A stretch of 64,000 bases of DNA, taken from the NCBI GenBank assembly GCA_052078155.1, contig JBQJBP010000001.1, positions 2,480,001-2,544,000 on the forward strand. Reading direction: 5' to 3'. Shown here piece by piece: positions 42,543-50,936 of the stretch. Position 1 is the first letter of the stretch. Each line of letters starts with the position of its first letter. The stretch comes from CAXBMB01 sp052078155. GTDB taxonomy: Bacteria > Pseudomonadota > Alphaproteobacteria > Kiloniellales > DSM-21159. The notes beneath the pieces were generated by a model. That model made no database searches. It was given only the letters and a program-made list of their open reading frames with translations, and was not told the DNA's origin. Made by a program: the position numbers and the translations under genes.

Positions 42543-42576
42543 CAAAGAAAAAGGGAGCTCTCAACAGCTCCCTTAA
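42543..42576 (-). terminator. Rho-independent terminator after cobT
   Basis: On the minus strand AAGGGAGCT pairs with AGCTCCCTT around a six-base loop and is followed by TTTCTTT (plus-strand 42543-42550). It lies about 40 bases after the cobT stop. Confidence 0.88.
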
Positions 42577-42613
42577 ACTTTTTGATCCTGGGGCCAAGAT
42601 CGGCCGTCGATCT

Positions 42614-43642
42614 TTAGCCCTCTTTGCCGGACACACCGGCCTCGGCAAAGGTCGCCATGCCATTGTGACAGGCCACAGCTGCTTTCATCAGATTGATGGC
42701 CAGGGCAGCGCCGGAGCCTTCCCCCAGACGCATGTCCAGGTCCATCAGGGGCCGCTGACCAATCGCGTCCAGCAGATGGACGTGACCCGGCTCAACAGAC
42801 CGATGCGCCACCAGGCAGTGATCCAGCAGTCGGTTGTCCGCTTTGTACAGAACGGCGGCGGCGGCGGTACAGGTATAGCCGTCCAGCAACACAGGGATTT
42901 TAGCCAGACGGCAAGCCAGCACAGCCCCGGCAATGGCTGCCAGTTCAAGCCCCCCGACACAGCGCATGACTTCAAATGGATCGGTCATGGCAGCTTTATT
43001 TACTTCCAGTCCGGCTTCCACGGCTTTGATTTTGCGGGCCAGTCCGGCGTCGTCCACCCCGGTGCCACGGCCAACCCAATCAGCCACGTCACCGCCAAAG
43101 AGAGCGGCAGAGAGAGCCGCGCCGGAAGTGGTGTTGCCAATGCCCATTTCCCCCAGAGCCATGATGTCGAATCCCTCTTCCACGGACATCATGCCATAGG
43201 CAAAGGCCCGGGCGCAGTCTTCATCACTCATGGCCGGGCCCTGAGTAAAATCAGCCGTCGGCTCCTCCAGGGCCATTTCATAAACCCGCAGGTCCGCATC
43301 AACCAGGGCAGCCAGCTGGTTCACTGCCGCGCCGCCGTTGATGTAGTTGGCCATCATCTGCGCCGTCACATCAGCGGGAAAAGCTGAGACCCCCTGAGCC
43401 ACCACACCGTGATTGGCCACAAAGACAGCCACACGCGGCCGTTCCAGGCTGGGTTGGGCGCGCCCTTGCCAGGTCGACAGCCAGATGGCTGCTTCTTCCA
43501 GGCGCCCCAGAGACCCGGCTGGCTTGGTCAGCTGAGTCTGGCGTTCTGCCGCGGCAGTGGCCGCTTCCAGGTCCGGTCCCGGCAGTTCCTTCAACAAAGC
43601 ACGGATTTCATCCAGATTGGCGATGGTTGTGGCCTGGCTCAT
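42614..43642 (-). CDS. cobT: Nicotinate-nucleotide:dimethylbenzimidazole phosphoribosyltransferase
   Basis: A 342-residue enzyme making alpha-ribazole phosphate, the lower ligand precursor of cobalamin. The conserved 'PAGSLGRLE' near residue 41, 'GEMGIGNTTSGAA' near 170, and the catalytic Glu in 'RLGEGSGAALA' near 313 are present. It is divergent from cobS and cobC across 265 bases, the common arrangement for nucleotide-loop assembly genes. No B12 riboswitch was found in that gap. Confidence 0.96.
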   Translation of the reverse strand: MSQATTIANLDEIRALLKELPGPDLEAATAAAERQTQLTKPAGSLGRLEEAAIWLSTWQGRAQPSLERPRVAVFVANHGVVAQGVSAFPADVTAQMMANYINGGAAVNQLAALVDADLRVYEMALEEPTADFTQGPAMSDEDCARAFAYGMMSVEEGFDIMALGEMGIGNTTSGAALSAALFGGDVADWVGRGTGVDDAGLARKIKAVEAGLEVNKAAMTDPFEVMRCVGGLELAAIAGAVLACRLAKIPVLLDGYTCTAAAAVLYKADNRLLDHCLVAHRSVEPGHVHLLDAIGQRPLMDLDMRLGEGSGAALAINLMKAAVACHNGMATFAEAGVSGKEG

Positions 43643-43907
43643 GGGGTCAGCTTCCTCTTTGGCTGGCAGGTCGCGGGCTGAAAAAGGTCAAACAGATTTG
43701 CTGCAGCAGAGATAACAATCCTGCGCCGCACTTTGTCTGCTTTTCCAGGCAAGTGTGATCGACAGAAACGGATTTTGCCTTTATGCAGAACCATCCGCCA
43801 CCGCAAGGCTGCAGACAGGACCAGTTCCGGCAAGGTCCGACTTTCAAACGCGACTGTCCTATACCCGCTCCGCCCATTCAAATCCAGCCGCGAAGGACTT
43901 TGTTTCC

Positions 43908-44678
43908 GTGAAGACACGGCATCCCTGGATCAACGACTTTCTGCTGGCCGGTGTCTTTCTGACCCGCCTGCCGTTTGCCGGATTTCTGCCCAGTGATCCT
44001 GCCCCGGCCGGCAGTCTGGAACGGGCTGTTCGCGCCTTTCCGCTGGTGGGGGCTTTGCTGGCTGTGCTGGGCGGGATCATCTTCTGGCTGACAAGCGGGC
44101 TTTTTCATCTGCCCCCTTTGGTCGCGGCCCTGATCACCCTTTCTGTTCTGGTGGTCGCCACCGGCGGTCTGCATGAAGACGGTCTGGCGGATGTGGCCGA
44201 TGGCTTCGGGGGAGGATGGGACAAAGCCCGCAAACTGGCTATCATGAAAGACAGCCTGTTGGGCAGCTATGGTGTCTTGAGCCTGATCCTGCTGGTGGGC
44301 ATCAAGGCGGCAGCCCTGGCCGCTCTGGAAGATCCGGTCAGTGTGTTTGGCGCTTTGCTGGCGGCCCTGACTTTGTCACGGGCGTTGCCCTTTCTTTTGA
44401 TGCAGAACATGAAACCAGCCCGCAGCGACGGTCTGGGGGCTGGCTTTTCCCCACCGCCCGTAAAAGCAGTGCTGACTGCCCTTTTACTCGCTTTTCTTCT
44501 GTCCTGGCTGGGACTAGGATTCTTTACCGCGCTGACCAGCGCTGTTGCCGCATTGCTGGTCGGCTGGCTGTTCACCCTCCTGGCGCGTCAGCAGATCGGT
44601 GGTTACACCGGTGATGTGATCGGTGCGCTCATTCAACTGACAGAGGTCGCGGTCCTGGTGGCTGCGAGTGCACAATGA
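43908..44678 (+). CDS. cobS: Adenosylcobinamide-GDP ribazoletransferase
   Basis: A 256-residue inner-membrane enzyme joining adenosylcobinamide-GDP to alpha-ribazole (phosphate), the last step of cobalamin assembly. Motifs are 'FLTRLPF' near residue 20 and 'GGLHEDGLADVADGFGGG' (about 85-102), with several hydrophobic helices after. The GTG at 43908 is chosen because it gives the normal family N-terminus; a longer frame beginning at 43755 is unrelated sequence. Its end overlaps cobC by four bases (ATGA), so translation is coupled. Confidence 0.94.
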   Translation: MKTRHPWINDFLLAGVFLTRLPFAGFLPSDPAPAGSLERAVRAFPLVGALLAVLGGIIFWLTSGLFHLPPLVAALITLSVLVVATGGLHEDGLADVADGFGGGWDKARKLAIMKDSLLGSYGVLSLILLVGIKAAALAALEDPVSVFGALLAALTLSRALPFLLMQNMKPARSDGLGAGFSPPPVKAVLTALLLAFLLSWLGLGFFTALTSAVAALLVGWLFTLLARQQIGGYTGDVIGALIQLTEVAVLVAASAQ

Positions 44679-45355
44679 TTGAAACCCGCTGGTGGTGGAT
44701 CCGCCACGCTCCTGTTGATTCCGGCGGTCGCCTTTACGGGGACAGCGATCCTCTGGCCGACGTCAGTGACCGGGCCGTCTTTGCCAATCTGGCGCCGCGT
44801 CTACCCAAGGATGCGCTCTGGCTGCTCAGCCACCTGCAGCGCACACACCAGACGGCTGAAGCCCTGGCCGACCATTTGGATCCTCCCCTCAAAGGCTGCG
44901 ACTTCCGGCCGGGCAGCCCGGGAGATCATCTGATTGACCGGCGCCTGGGGGAACAGTCCTTTGGCGACTGGCATGGCAAAACCTACGAAGAGGTGGAAGA
45001 GGAACAGGGGGAAGAAAGCTGGCATCGCTTCTGGATGACACCCGCCCATTCCGTGCCACCGAACGGAGAGAGTTTTGCCCATCTGATGGCCCGGGTGGGA
45101 GAAGCCATTACCGAGATCAACCAGAACCACCAGGGACGGGACATCATCTGTGTGGCCCATGGGGGCACGATCCGGGCCGCATTGGGACTGGCCCTGGGCT
45201 TGCCGCCGGAACGGGCACTCAATTTTGGCATCGACAATGTCTCTCTGACCCGCATCGACCACTTTGCCGGGGCGCTGGGCAGCCACGCACCGGAAGAGCC
45301 AGAATCCTGGCGGGTCTCCATGGTCAATTTTCCGCCGCAAAGTTCTGACAGGTAA
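44675..45355 (+). CDS. cobC: Histidine phosphatase, probable alpha-ribazole phosphatase
   Basis: A 226-residue phosphoglycerate-mutase-type phosphatase. The phospho-His motif is 'IRHAPVD' (His 10), with an Arg in 'LSHLQRTHQTA', an acidic residue in 'PPNGESFAH' and the second catalytic His in 'VAHGGTIRAA'. Start overlaps the cobS stop, supporting the CobC role of removing the 5' phosphate from alpha-ribazole phosphate or adenosylcobalamin phosphate. A general phosphoserine or sugar-phosphate phosphatase is the alternative from fold alone. Confidence 0.9.
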   Translation: MIETRWWWIRHAPVDSGGRLYGDSDPLADVSDRAVFANLAPRLPKDALWLLSHLQRTHQTAEALADHLDPPLKGCDFRPGSPGDHLIDRRLGEQSFGDWHGKTYEEVEEEQGEESWHRFWMTPAHSVPPNGESFAHLMARVGEAITEINQNHQGRDIICVAHGGTIRAALGLALGLPPERALNFGIDNVSLTRIDHFAGALGSHAPEEPESWRVSMVNFPPQSSDR

Positions 45356-45444
45356 GTCAGGTCTTTAACGCCAAACGCGCCGCTAACGTGGCCATCCCTA
45401 TAAGGATGGGAAAAGTCGCTTCCCAGGGGCAGAAAGGAAAAAGC

Positions 45445-46212
45445 ATGTCACGCTTTACGCCACCGCAGATTTCTAACCTCAGTGCAGAGGGGGCCGGACA
45501 GGTTACCGGGCCCCACCCCGGCCGCCGCACGTGCCTGAAAGCGCTGAGCGGTCTGGCCCTTGCTGCCGGCCTGCTGGCCCTGCCTGAAAGCACTGCGCTG
45601 GCAGACGACAAGTACCAGGACCTGCGTGAACGGGTGACCCGGGCAACCACCACCATTGAGTCCATGCTGCGCAATGAAGAGTTTTCTGAGTTGCAGACCA
45701 TCCTGCCCAAAGCACGTGCTGTGGTGATTTTGCCGCAGGTCATCAAGGGCGGTTTCATCCTGGGCGGACAGGGCGGCAGCGGCCTGCTGCTGGTAAAGGG
45801 CGGCGATGGCACCTGGTCATCCCCCGGCTTTCTGACTCTGGCGGCTGGCTCCATTGGCCTGCAGATCGGCGGCTCGGTATCTGAAATGGTCTTCGCCATC
45901 ATGAACGACGGCGCGCTTGATGCCGTTCTCACCAACTCCTTCAAGTTCGGCGGTGATGTGCAGGTGGCAGCAGGGACCGTAGGCAAGGGCATGGGGGCCT
46001 CGACCACCTCCAACTTCAATGCCGACATCTACGCCTATTCAGACTCGGTCGGCCTGTTCGGCGGCGGGGCACTGGAAGGTGCAGCCCTGCTCAGCAACGA
46101 AGAAGCAAACGCCACCTACTACAATGCCCCCGGCGTCAAAATGGACGAGATCGTCCTGGCCCGGAAGTACAACAATCCCGATGCGGATCTGCTGCGCAGC
46201 AAGCTGCCGTAA
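45445..46212 (+). CDS. SYLF/Ysc84-domain lipid-binding protein with Tat-type signal
   Basis: A 255-residue exported protein. AAGGA precedes the ATG at 45445. The N-terminal region is long and then carries RRTCLKAL followed by a hydrophobic core to 'ESTALAD', matching a twin-arginine signal (Arg pair at about residues 29-30). The body is a SYLF (DUF500) domain: 'AVVILPQVIKGGFILGGQGGSG' begins near residue 91 and 'SVGLFGGGALEGAAL' lies near the end. SYLF proteins bind phosphoinositides or lipids; bacterial roles are largely unknown. It follows cobC by 90 bases. Confidence 0.9.
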   Translation: MSRFTPPQISNLSAEGAGQVTGPHPGRRTCLKALSGLALAAGLLALPESTALADDKYQDLRERVTRATTTIESMLRNEEFSELQTILPKARAVVILPQVIKGGFILGGQGGSGLLLVKGGDGTWSSPGFLTLAAGSIGLQIGGSVSEMVFAIMNDGALDAVLTNSFKFGGDVQVAAGTVGKGMGASTTSNFNADIYAYSDSVGLFGGGALEGAALLSNEEANATYYNAPGVKMDEIVLARKYNNPDADLLRSKLP

Positions 46213-46258
46213 GCCTGCTGGGTTTGTTTCTGGGGTAAAGGATGGGGTTTTCTAAACC

Positions 46259-47278
46259 TCACCCCAGCATCAGGCGCACCACCAAAAGGTTGGTCAGCAA
46301 CGCGACCAGCAACAGACAGCCTACGGCAAAAATCCAGGCGGCGATGGACAGGCGGTCGAGGCTTTTGCCGCGGGTGCCCTGTCCTTCCAGGGCCTGGGCT
46401 GCCTTTTGCGGATCATCCAGCTGCAGGGCCCCGCCCAAGGCGGCAACCGGCCAGTCCCCGGCCAGTAAACCCGCAGAAGAGTCTCCCGCGGCTTTGCTTT
46501 CGGCAATGCGTTTCAGGGCATCACCCGGCAAAGCTCCGGGCACAAAAGCGGCAGCAGCGGCCAGCAGCAATCCAGCCAGACGGTTAGGGATCCAGCCCAG
46601 AGCCCGCTCCAGCATCAAAACGGGCAAGGCAAAATCCCCGGCCCGCGGCGGCCGTTTGCTTTCCGGTGACGTTACTCCGCCATAAAGCCCGGCCAGCGCC
46701 CGCAGACAGACCTGCAGCGCCAGCCCCGGCAACCCCAGCAGCACGTACCAGAAAATGGGGGCGACCAGAGAATCAGCAAAGCGTCGGGCCAGAGCCGCCA
46801 GTCCGGCAGGCGCCAGAAAGGATCGGGGCAAGGCGTCCAGATCCCGGGCGGTCATGTCCCCAATGGCCAGCTTCTCCAAAGCGTTGCGTGTTGCCTGTGT
46901 GGATCCGGCTGCCAGGGAAAGGCGAAAGGTCTCAAACTGCCGCCAGCTGCGCCGCTGCCGCAAAGCCCCGATCAGGACCAGCAGTTCCAGACCCCAGGCA
47001 TAGGGGTAATGACGGGTGGCAATGGCCAGAAGAGCGCCGGCCGCCCAGGCCAGCAGGAGCAGGAGGAGCACCACCAGCAGTCCCCGGATCAGCAGGGCCC
47101 GCTGGCCCCGCTGGCGACGGTTCAGCTTGCTTTCCAGCCAGCCCGCCAGCCTCAGATACCCGCGCAGGGGCCAGGCAACCAACGCCTGACTCCAGCGGAA
47201 GTTCCCCAGATAGGCTTCCAGTGCCAAAGCAGCCAGCAGCAGAAAGAGAGGGTCGGCGGCACCGTATGCGCCCGGCAT
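46259..47278 (-). CDS. cobD: Cobalamin biosynthesis protein CobD/CbiB-like
   Basis: A 339-residue multi-helix membrane protein. The order of segments follows adenosylcobinamide-phosphate synthase: 'LEAYLGNFRW' at the start, 'LARRFADSLVAPIFWYVLLGLPG' (about 177-199), 'LERALGWIPNRLAGLLLA' near 230 and 'AGDWPVAALGGALQL' near 290. Several usually invariant residues are altered (the 'ENxxDG' stretch before 'VAP' is absent), so activity may differ. It converges on the SYLF gene and lies near cobS-cobC, which fits a role in attaching aminopropanol to cobyric acid. Confidence 0.75.
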   Translation of the reverse strand: MPGAYGAADPLFLLLAALALEAYLGNFRWSQALVAWPLRGYLRLAGWLESKLNRRQRGQRALLIRGLLVVLLLLLLAWAAGALLAIATRHYPYAWGLELLVLIGALRQRRSWRQFETFRLSLAAGSTQATRNALEKLAIGDMTARDLDALPRSFLAPAGLAALARRFADSLVAPIFWYVLLGLPGLALQVCLRALAGLYGGVTSPESKRPPRAGDFALPVLMLERALGWIPNRLAGLLLAAAAAFVPGALPGDALKRIAESKAAGDSSAGLLAGDWPVAALGGALQLDDPQKAAQALEGQGTRGKSLDRLSIAAWIFAVGCLLLVALLTNLLVVRLMLG

Positions 47279-47643
47279 TTACGTATCCTTGTTTCACCGC
47301 AGACGGCGGGGTCTCATGACAGACATTTGGCAGCGCCCCTGGCGCCTTCGTCCAGCAACGACATGCGTCTCGCCGTCTCTGCAGCAGGAAACTGGAAAAA
47401 CTGCGCGTCAGTATGTCGCGAGCCGTCTTCACGGCACTCGGAAGCCACCCGAAGAACAACGTTGGGGAAATTTATCTCAGAAATTCATTGGCTTAACAAC
47501 AAAACACTTACCCTTAACATCCCGCCAACGGGGAGAGGACACCCGCACATGACCAATTTTTGATCAAGAGTCGCTGGCTCTTGAGGCCCGCATTCGCTAC
47601 ATGGCTTGTAGCTTCCCTATCACTTCATACTGACGGACAGCCC
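47279..47643. other. Divergent gap between cobD-like and SCO genes
   Basis: The 365 bases carry a bulged hairpin on the plus strand (CGAG-CCGT, loop CTTC, ACGG-CA-CTCG, about 47419-47440) and AT-rich sequence at 47455-47520 that may hold a promoter. A B12 riboswitch core was looked for and not found. Confidence 0.4.
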
Positions 47644-48276
47644 ATGCCTCCCTTTGTACGCGCCATTCTCATTCTCTCGGTCGGTCTTCTGGTTCTGGCC
47701 ATCGGTATGGCCAGCTGGTGGTACATGGGCGGCAATCAGCAGGTCGCCCGCTATTCAGAAGGCACCAGCACGGGCGCGGCCTCCATCGGCGGCCCCTTCA
47801 CTCTGGTGGATCAGAACGGCCAGACACAGACGCCGGACAGCTACAAAGGCGGCTACATGCTGGTCTACTTTGGCTACACCTACTGCCCGGATGTCTGCCC
47901 CACCGGTCTGCAAAACATGACCTTGGCTCTGGACGACCTGACCAAGGAGAACCCGGATCAGGCTGATCGGATCACCCCCATTTTCATCACGGTTGATCCG
48001 GAACGGGATACGGTGGAAGAACTCAACACCTATGCCTCCCACTTCCATGAGCGGCTGGTTGCCCTGACGGGCTCCATGGACCAGGTCAGCGAAGCCGCGA
48101 AAAACTACCGGGTTTTCTTCCAGAAAGTGCAGGATGAATCTTCAGGAGAGTATCTGATGGATCACTCCTCCTTCATTTTTCTGATGGACCCTGAAGGCAC
48201 TTACATCACCCACTACACCCACCTGACCCCGCCGGACGAAATGGCTAAGAGCCTGAGTGAGCGGGTAAGAAGCTAA
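47644..48276 (+). CDS. SCO1/SenC family copper chaperone
   Basis: A 210-residue protein anchored by one N-terminal helix (about residues 5-26) with a periplasmic thioredoxin-like domain. The copper ligands are the CPDVCP pair (about residues 82-86) and the His in 'LMDHSSF' near 174. Family members deliver copper to cytochrome c oxidase subunit II. The start at 47644 begins the membrane anchor; the upstream extension has no supporting signal. Its stop overlaps the stop of the convergent SDR gene by four bases. No oxidase genes are in view. Confidence 0.92.
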   Translation: MPPFVRAILILSVGLLVLAIGMASWWYMGGNQQVARYSEGTSTGAASIGGPFTLVDQNGQTQTPDSYKGGYMLVYFGYTYCPDVCPTGLQNMTLALDDLTKENPDQADRITPIFITVDPERDTVEELNTYASHFHERLVALTGSMDQVSEAAKNYRVFFQKVQDESSGEYLMDHSSFIFLMDPEGTYITHYTHLTPPDEMAKSLSERVRS

Positions 48277-48992
48277 TCGGCCCCTGCGCCGTCACGCAGC
48301 GATCCAGCCAGAGAACAAAGGCAGTCGGACTCGATAATCTGACTGCCTTTTTTGCTGTCATGAGCCAGCTTCAGCATGGCTGCCGCGACCTGCTCTACCC
48401 TGATGGGGCGATACTTGCGCAAGGGTCCACACAATAGCGGGGTCACCGCCAGCAACACCCAATGAGCAAAGGTCTCACCGGGGCGGCTTTCCGGACGCTG
48501 AGCAACCAGCAAAGCCGGGCGCAGCAGAGACAGCGACGACAGGGTGAGAGCCAGCAGCCCTTCTTCCATATCTCCCTTGCACTTGAGATAGCTGCTGGAT
48601 GACGTGGCGGACGCGCCGATGGAGGAAACCACAACGCAAGCACGGGCCCCGGCTTCCTTCGCCAGTTGGCCCAGCTTCAGAGGAATATCCAAATCGACAG
48701 CCCGAAAGGCCGACAGACTGCCCGCCTTTTTGCGGGTGGTGCCAACGGCACAGAAAAGGTCCCAGTCTGCAGACGAAACCACCCCATGCAGGGCGGTTTT
48801 CAGGTCATCCAAAGATTGGAAGTTCACCGCGATCTCTCGGACCTTTGGCAGCTGCCCAAGGCCGGTCTCACGCCGGGAGAGGAGAATGATCTGGCGGTAG
48901 CTTTCAGGGTGCGCCTGCAGCAAAGGCACCAGGGCAGAGCCAACGGCCCCGCTGGCGCCAGCCACCACTGCCACCCGTGCGGTTGATAGCAT
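48273..48992 (-). CDS. Atypical short-chain dehydrogenase, NAD(P)-binding (HTATIP2/TIP30-like)
   Basis: A 239-residue Rossmann protein. The nucleotide motif is 'VVAGASGAVGSALV' (about residues 8-21) and 'CVVVSSIGASATSSSSYLKCKGD' marks the active-site region with Tyr and Lys. This group of atypical SDRs includes human TIP30 and bacterial proteins of unsettled role. ATG at 48992 gives a normal N-terminus. It converges with the SCO gene and follows argC's neighbour on the same strand, but no functional link is evident. Confidence 0.82.
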   Translation of the reverse strand: MLSTARVAVVAGASGAVGSALVPLLQAHPESYRQIILLSRRETGLGQLPKVREIAVNFQSLDDLKTALHGVVSSADWDLFCAVGTTRKKAGSLSAFRAVDLDIPLKLGQLAKEAGARACVVVSSIGASATSSSSYLKCKGDMEEGLLALTLSSLSLLRPALLVAQRPESRPGETFAHWVLLAVTPLLCGPLRKYRPIRVEQVAAAMLKLAHDSKKGSQIIESDCLCSLAGSLRDGAGAD

Positions 48993-49029
48993 GGACCCTG
49001 CACCGTCCGTCACAATCTGGTCTGCTGGT

Positions 49030-49998
49030 TCAGGCAGCGGCAGCGCTGGACTGCAATCCTGCAGCCGGATCACAATCCAGCATCAGGTTGAGAGACTGCA
49101 CGGCAGCCCCGGATGCCCCTTTGCCCAGATTGTCCAGCTGAGCCACCAGCAAAGCCTGGCCGCTGTCGTCATTGCCAAAGACATGCAGGCGCATGTCATT
49201 GCTGTCGTTCAGGGCTTCCGGCTGCAGCTGTTTCATGGCCTGACTGTCTGCCAGTGGGGCCACCTGTACGAACTGCTGCCCGCGGTAATGAACATCCAGC
49301 GCCGCGTGAAGATCCTGCAGCTTGGGCGTGACCATGAGGCCTTCCAGCTGCAGAGGAATAGACACCAGCATGCCCTGACGGTAGCGCCCGACAGAAGGCA
49401 CAAACAGCGGCTTGCTGGTCAGCAGGCTGTGCTTGTGCATTTCCGGCAGGTGCTTGTGGGTCATGCCCAGACCGTAGAGAAAAAACGGTGTTTCGTGATG
49501 GTCCGCATTGTCCGGATCTTCGAAGGTTTCGATCATCTGCCGACCCCCGCCGCTGTAGCCGGACACGGCGTTGACGGTGAGCGGCAGATCCGGCGGCAGC
49601 AAACCGGCTTCCAGCAAAGGCCGCACAAGGGCAATCATTCCGGTGGGATAGCAGCCCGGATTGCTGACCCGCTTGGAGGCAGCGACCCGCTCCTGCTGGC
49701 CTTCTGTCATTTCAGGGAACCCATAGTCCCAGCCATCCGCCACCCGATGGGCTGTGCTGGCATCGATCACCCTGACCTCCGGGTTCTCGATCATGGCTAC
49801 GGACTCCAGGGCAGCCGCGTCGGGCAGGCAAAGGACCACCAGATCAACTGAATTCAGCAGGCGGGCCTTTTCCACCGGGTCTTTGCGCTTGGCCGGATCG
49901 ATAGACACCAGGTCAATATCCCGGCGGCCTTCCAGGCGCGCGCGGATCTGCAATCCCGTCGTACCTGCTTCGCCGTCGATAAAGACCTTCTTCGTCAT
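49030..49998 (-). CDS. argC: N-acetyl-gamma-glutamyl-phosphate reductase (short type)
   Basis: A 322-residue NADPH enzyme of arginine synthesis reducing acetylglutamyl phosphate to the semialdehyde, downstream of the ArgB step. The NADP motif 'GEAGTTGLQI' is at residues 8-17, the catalytic Cys in 'SNPGCYPTG' near 114, and the His region is 'THKHLPEMHKH'. It matches the short, type 2 ArgC clade. AAGGA precedes the ATG at 49998. The gene is separate from argB, which lies at 14779. Confidence 0.94.
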   Translation of the reverse strand: MTKKVFIDGEAGTTGLQIRARLEGRRDIDLVSIDPAKRKDPVEKARLLNSVDLVVLCLPDAAALESVAMIENPEVRVIDASTAHRVADGWDYGFPEMTEGQQERVAASKRVSNPGCYPTGMIALVRPLLEAGLLPPDLPLTVNAVSGYSGGGRQMIETFEDPDNADHHETPFFLYGLGMTHKHLPEMHKHSLLTSKPLFVPSVGRYRQGMLVSIPLQLEGLMVTPKLQDLHAALDVHYRGQQFVQVAPLADSQAMKQLQPEALNDSNDMRLHVFGNDDSGQALLVAQLDNLGKGASGAAVQSLNLMLDCDPAAGLQSSAAAA

Positions 49999-50157
49999 CG
50001 TTCTCGTCCTTTTCACTGTTGGCCCTGGATCCGTCCGGGGCCCCTGTTGTCGTGGAACTCTATCCACCTTGCCTTTAAGACAGACCTGCTTATTCGACAG
50101 GCCTGCCCTTCCTTATGTCGCAACAACCTGTGTGTCGCAACATCCTGGAGGCTGAAA

Positions 50158-50192
50158 CGAAAAACGGCCCCGTACCAGAGGTTGGGGCCGTT
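50158..50192 (-). terminator. Rho-independent terminator after infC
   Basis: On the minus strand AACGGCCCC pairs with GGGGCCGTT around a 12-base loop, followed by TTTTTCG. It lies about 35 bases after the infC stop, so rpmI-rplT do not follow here as they do in many bacteria. Confidence 0.9.
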
Positions 50193-50225
50193 CGCTGAAG
50201 TATCTGCGGTGTTCCCGCGATCAAC

Positions 50226-50762
50226 TTACTTGGGCGACAGCACCATGATCATCTGTCGGCCTTCCAGCTTCGGCGCATGCTCAACCTTTGTGGTCTCGGC
50301 GACTTCGTCGCGCACACGGTGCAGCAACTTCAGACCCAGATCCTGATGAGCCATTTCACGACCGCGGAATCGCAAGGTCACCTTAACCTTGTCCCCTTCG
50401 CCGATGAACTTGTTCAGCGCGCGAAGTTTCACGTCATAGTCATGAGTATCGATGTTAGGACGCATTTTCACTTCCTTCACATCGATGGTTTTCTGCTTCT
50501 TCCGAGCCTCGTTGGCACGCTTCTGAGCTTCATACTTAAAGCGACCATAGTCGAGAATTTTGGCAACGGGCGGGCTGGCATTCGGTGAAATTTCCACCAG
50601 GTCCAGACCGGACTCTTCGGCACGCTTAAGCGCATCGTAAGTGGATACGATGCCTACATTCTCTCCGTTCTCATCGACCAAACGCACCTCGCGGGAGGTG
50701 ATCAGTCGGTTTACGCGTGGTCCGTCACGGGACGGCTCGGCATTCATGGGTCGGCGGGCTAT
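50226..50762 (-). CDS. infC: Translation initiation factor IF-3, probable ATA start
   Basis: The encoded IF-3 binds the 30S subunit and checks start codons. N-domain 'DENGENVGIVSTYDALKRA' and C-domain 'VKMRPNIDTHDYDVKLRAL' are intact. The first ATG is at 50747. Five codons upstream in frame is ATA (50762) followed by GCC CGC CGA CCC, and GGAG lies about nine bases before it, whereas the ATG has no ribosome site. infC genes are known for AUU/AUA-type starts that let IF-3 repress its own synthesis, so ATA is chosen, giving 178 residues. It lies downstream of thrS. Confidence 0.93.
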   Translation of the reverse strand: MARRPMNAEPSRDGPRVNRLITSREVRLVDENGENVGIVSTYDALKRAEESGLDLVEISPNASPPVAKILDYGRFKYEAQKRANEARKKQKTIDVKEVKMRPNIDTHDYDVKLRALNKFIGEGDKVKVTLRFRGREMAHQDLGLKLLHRVRDEVAETTKVEHAPKLEGRQMIMVLSPK

Positions 50763-50936
50763 TGGAGTAATCTCCCTATAATTTCAGATCTTTAGCATCG
50801 AGATCCAGGACGTGCCCTCGGCAAATCAATCCTTCAGGTGCCTCAATGCCACTGCAAACAGTTTACTGATCCTGGCCCGATGATGCCACTTCCTTTTTAT
50901 GGAAGCTCACCACCGCTGCCAGGACCATGAGCAAGT

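Noticed and set aside
43643..43907. B12 riboswitch between cobT and cobS
   Set aside because: The B12 box and the GCAACTG-type core were looked for on both strands and not found.
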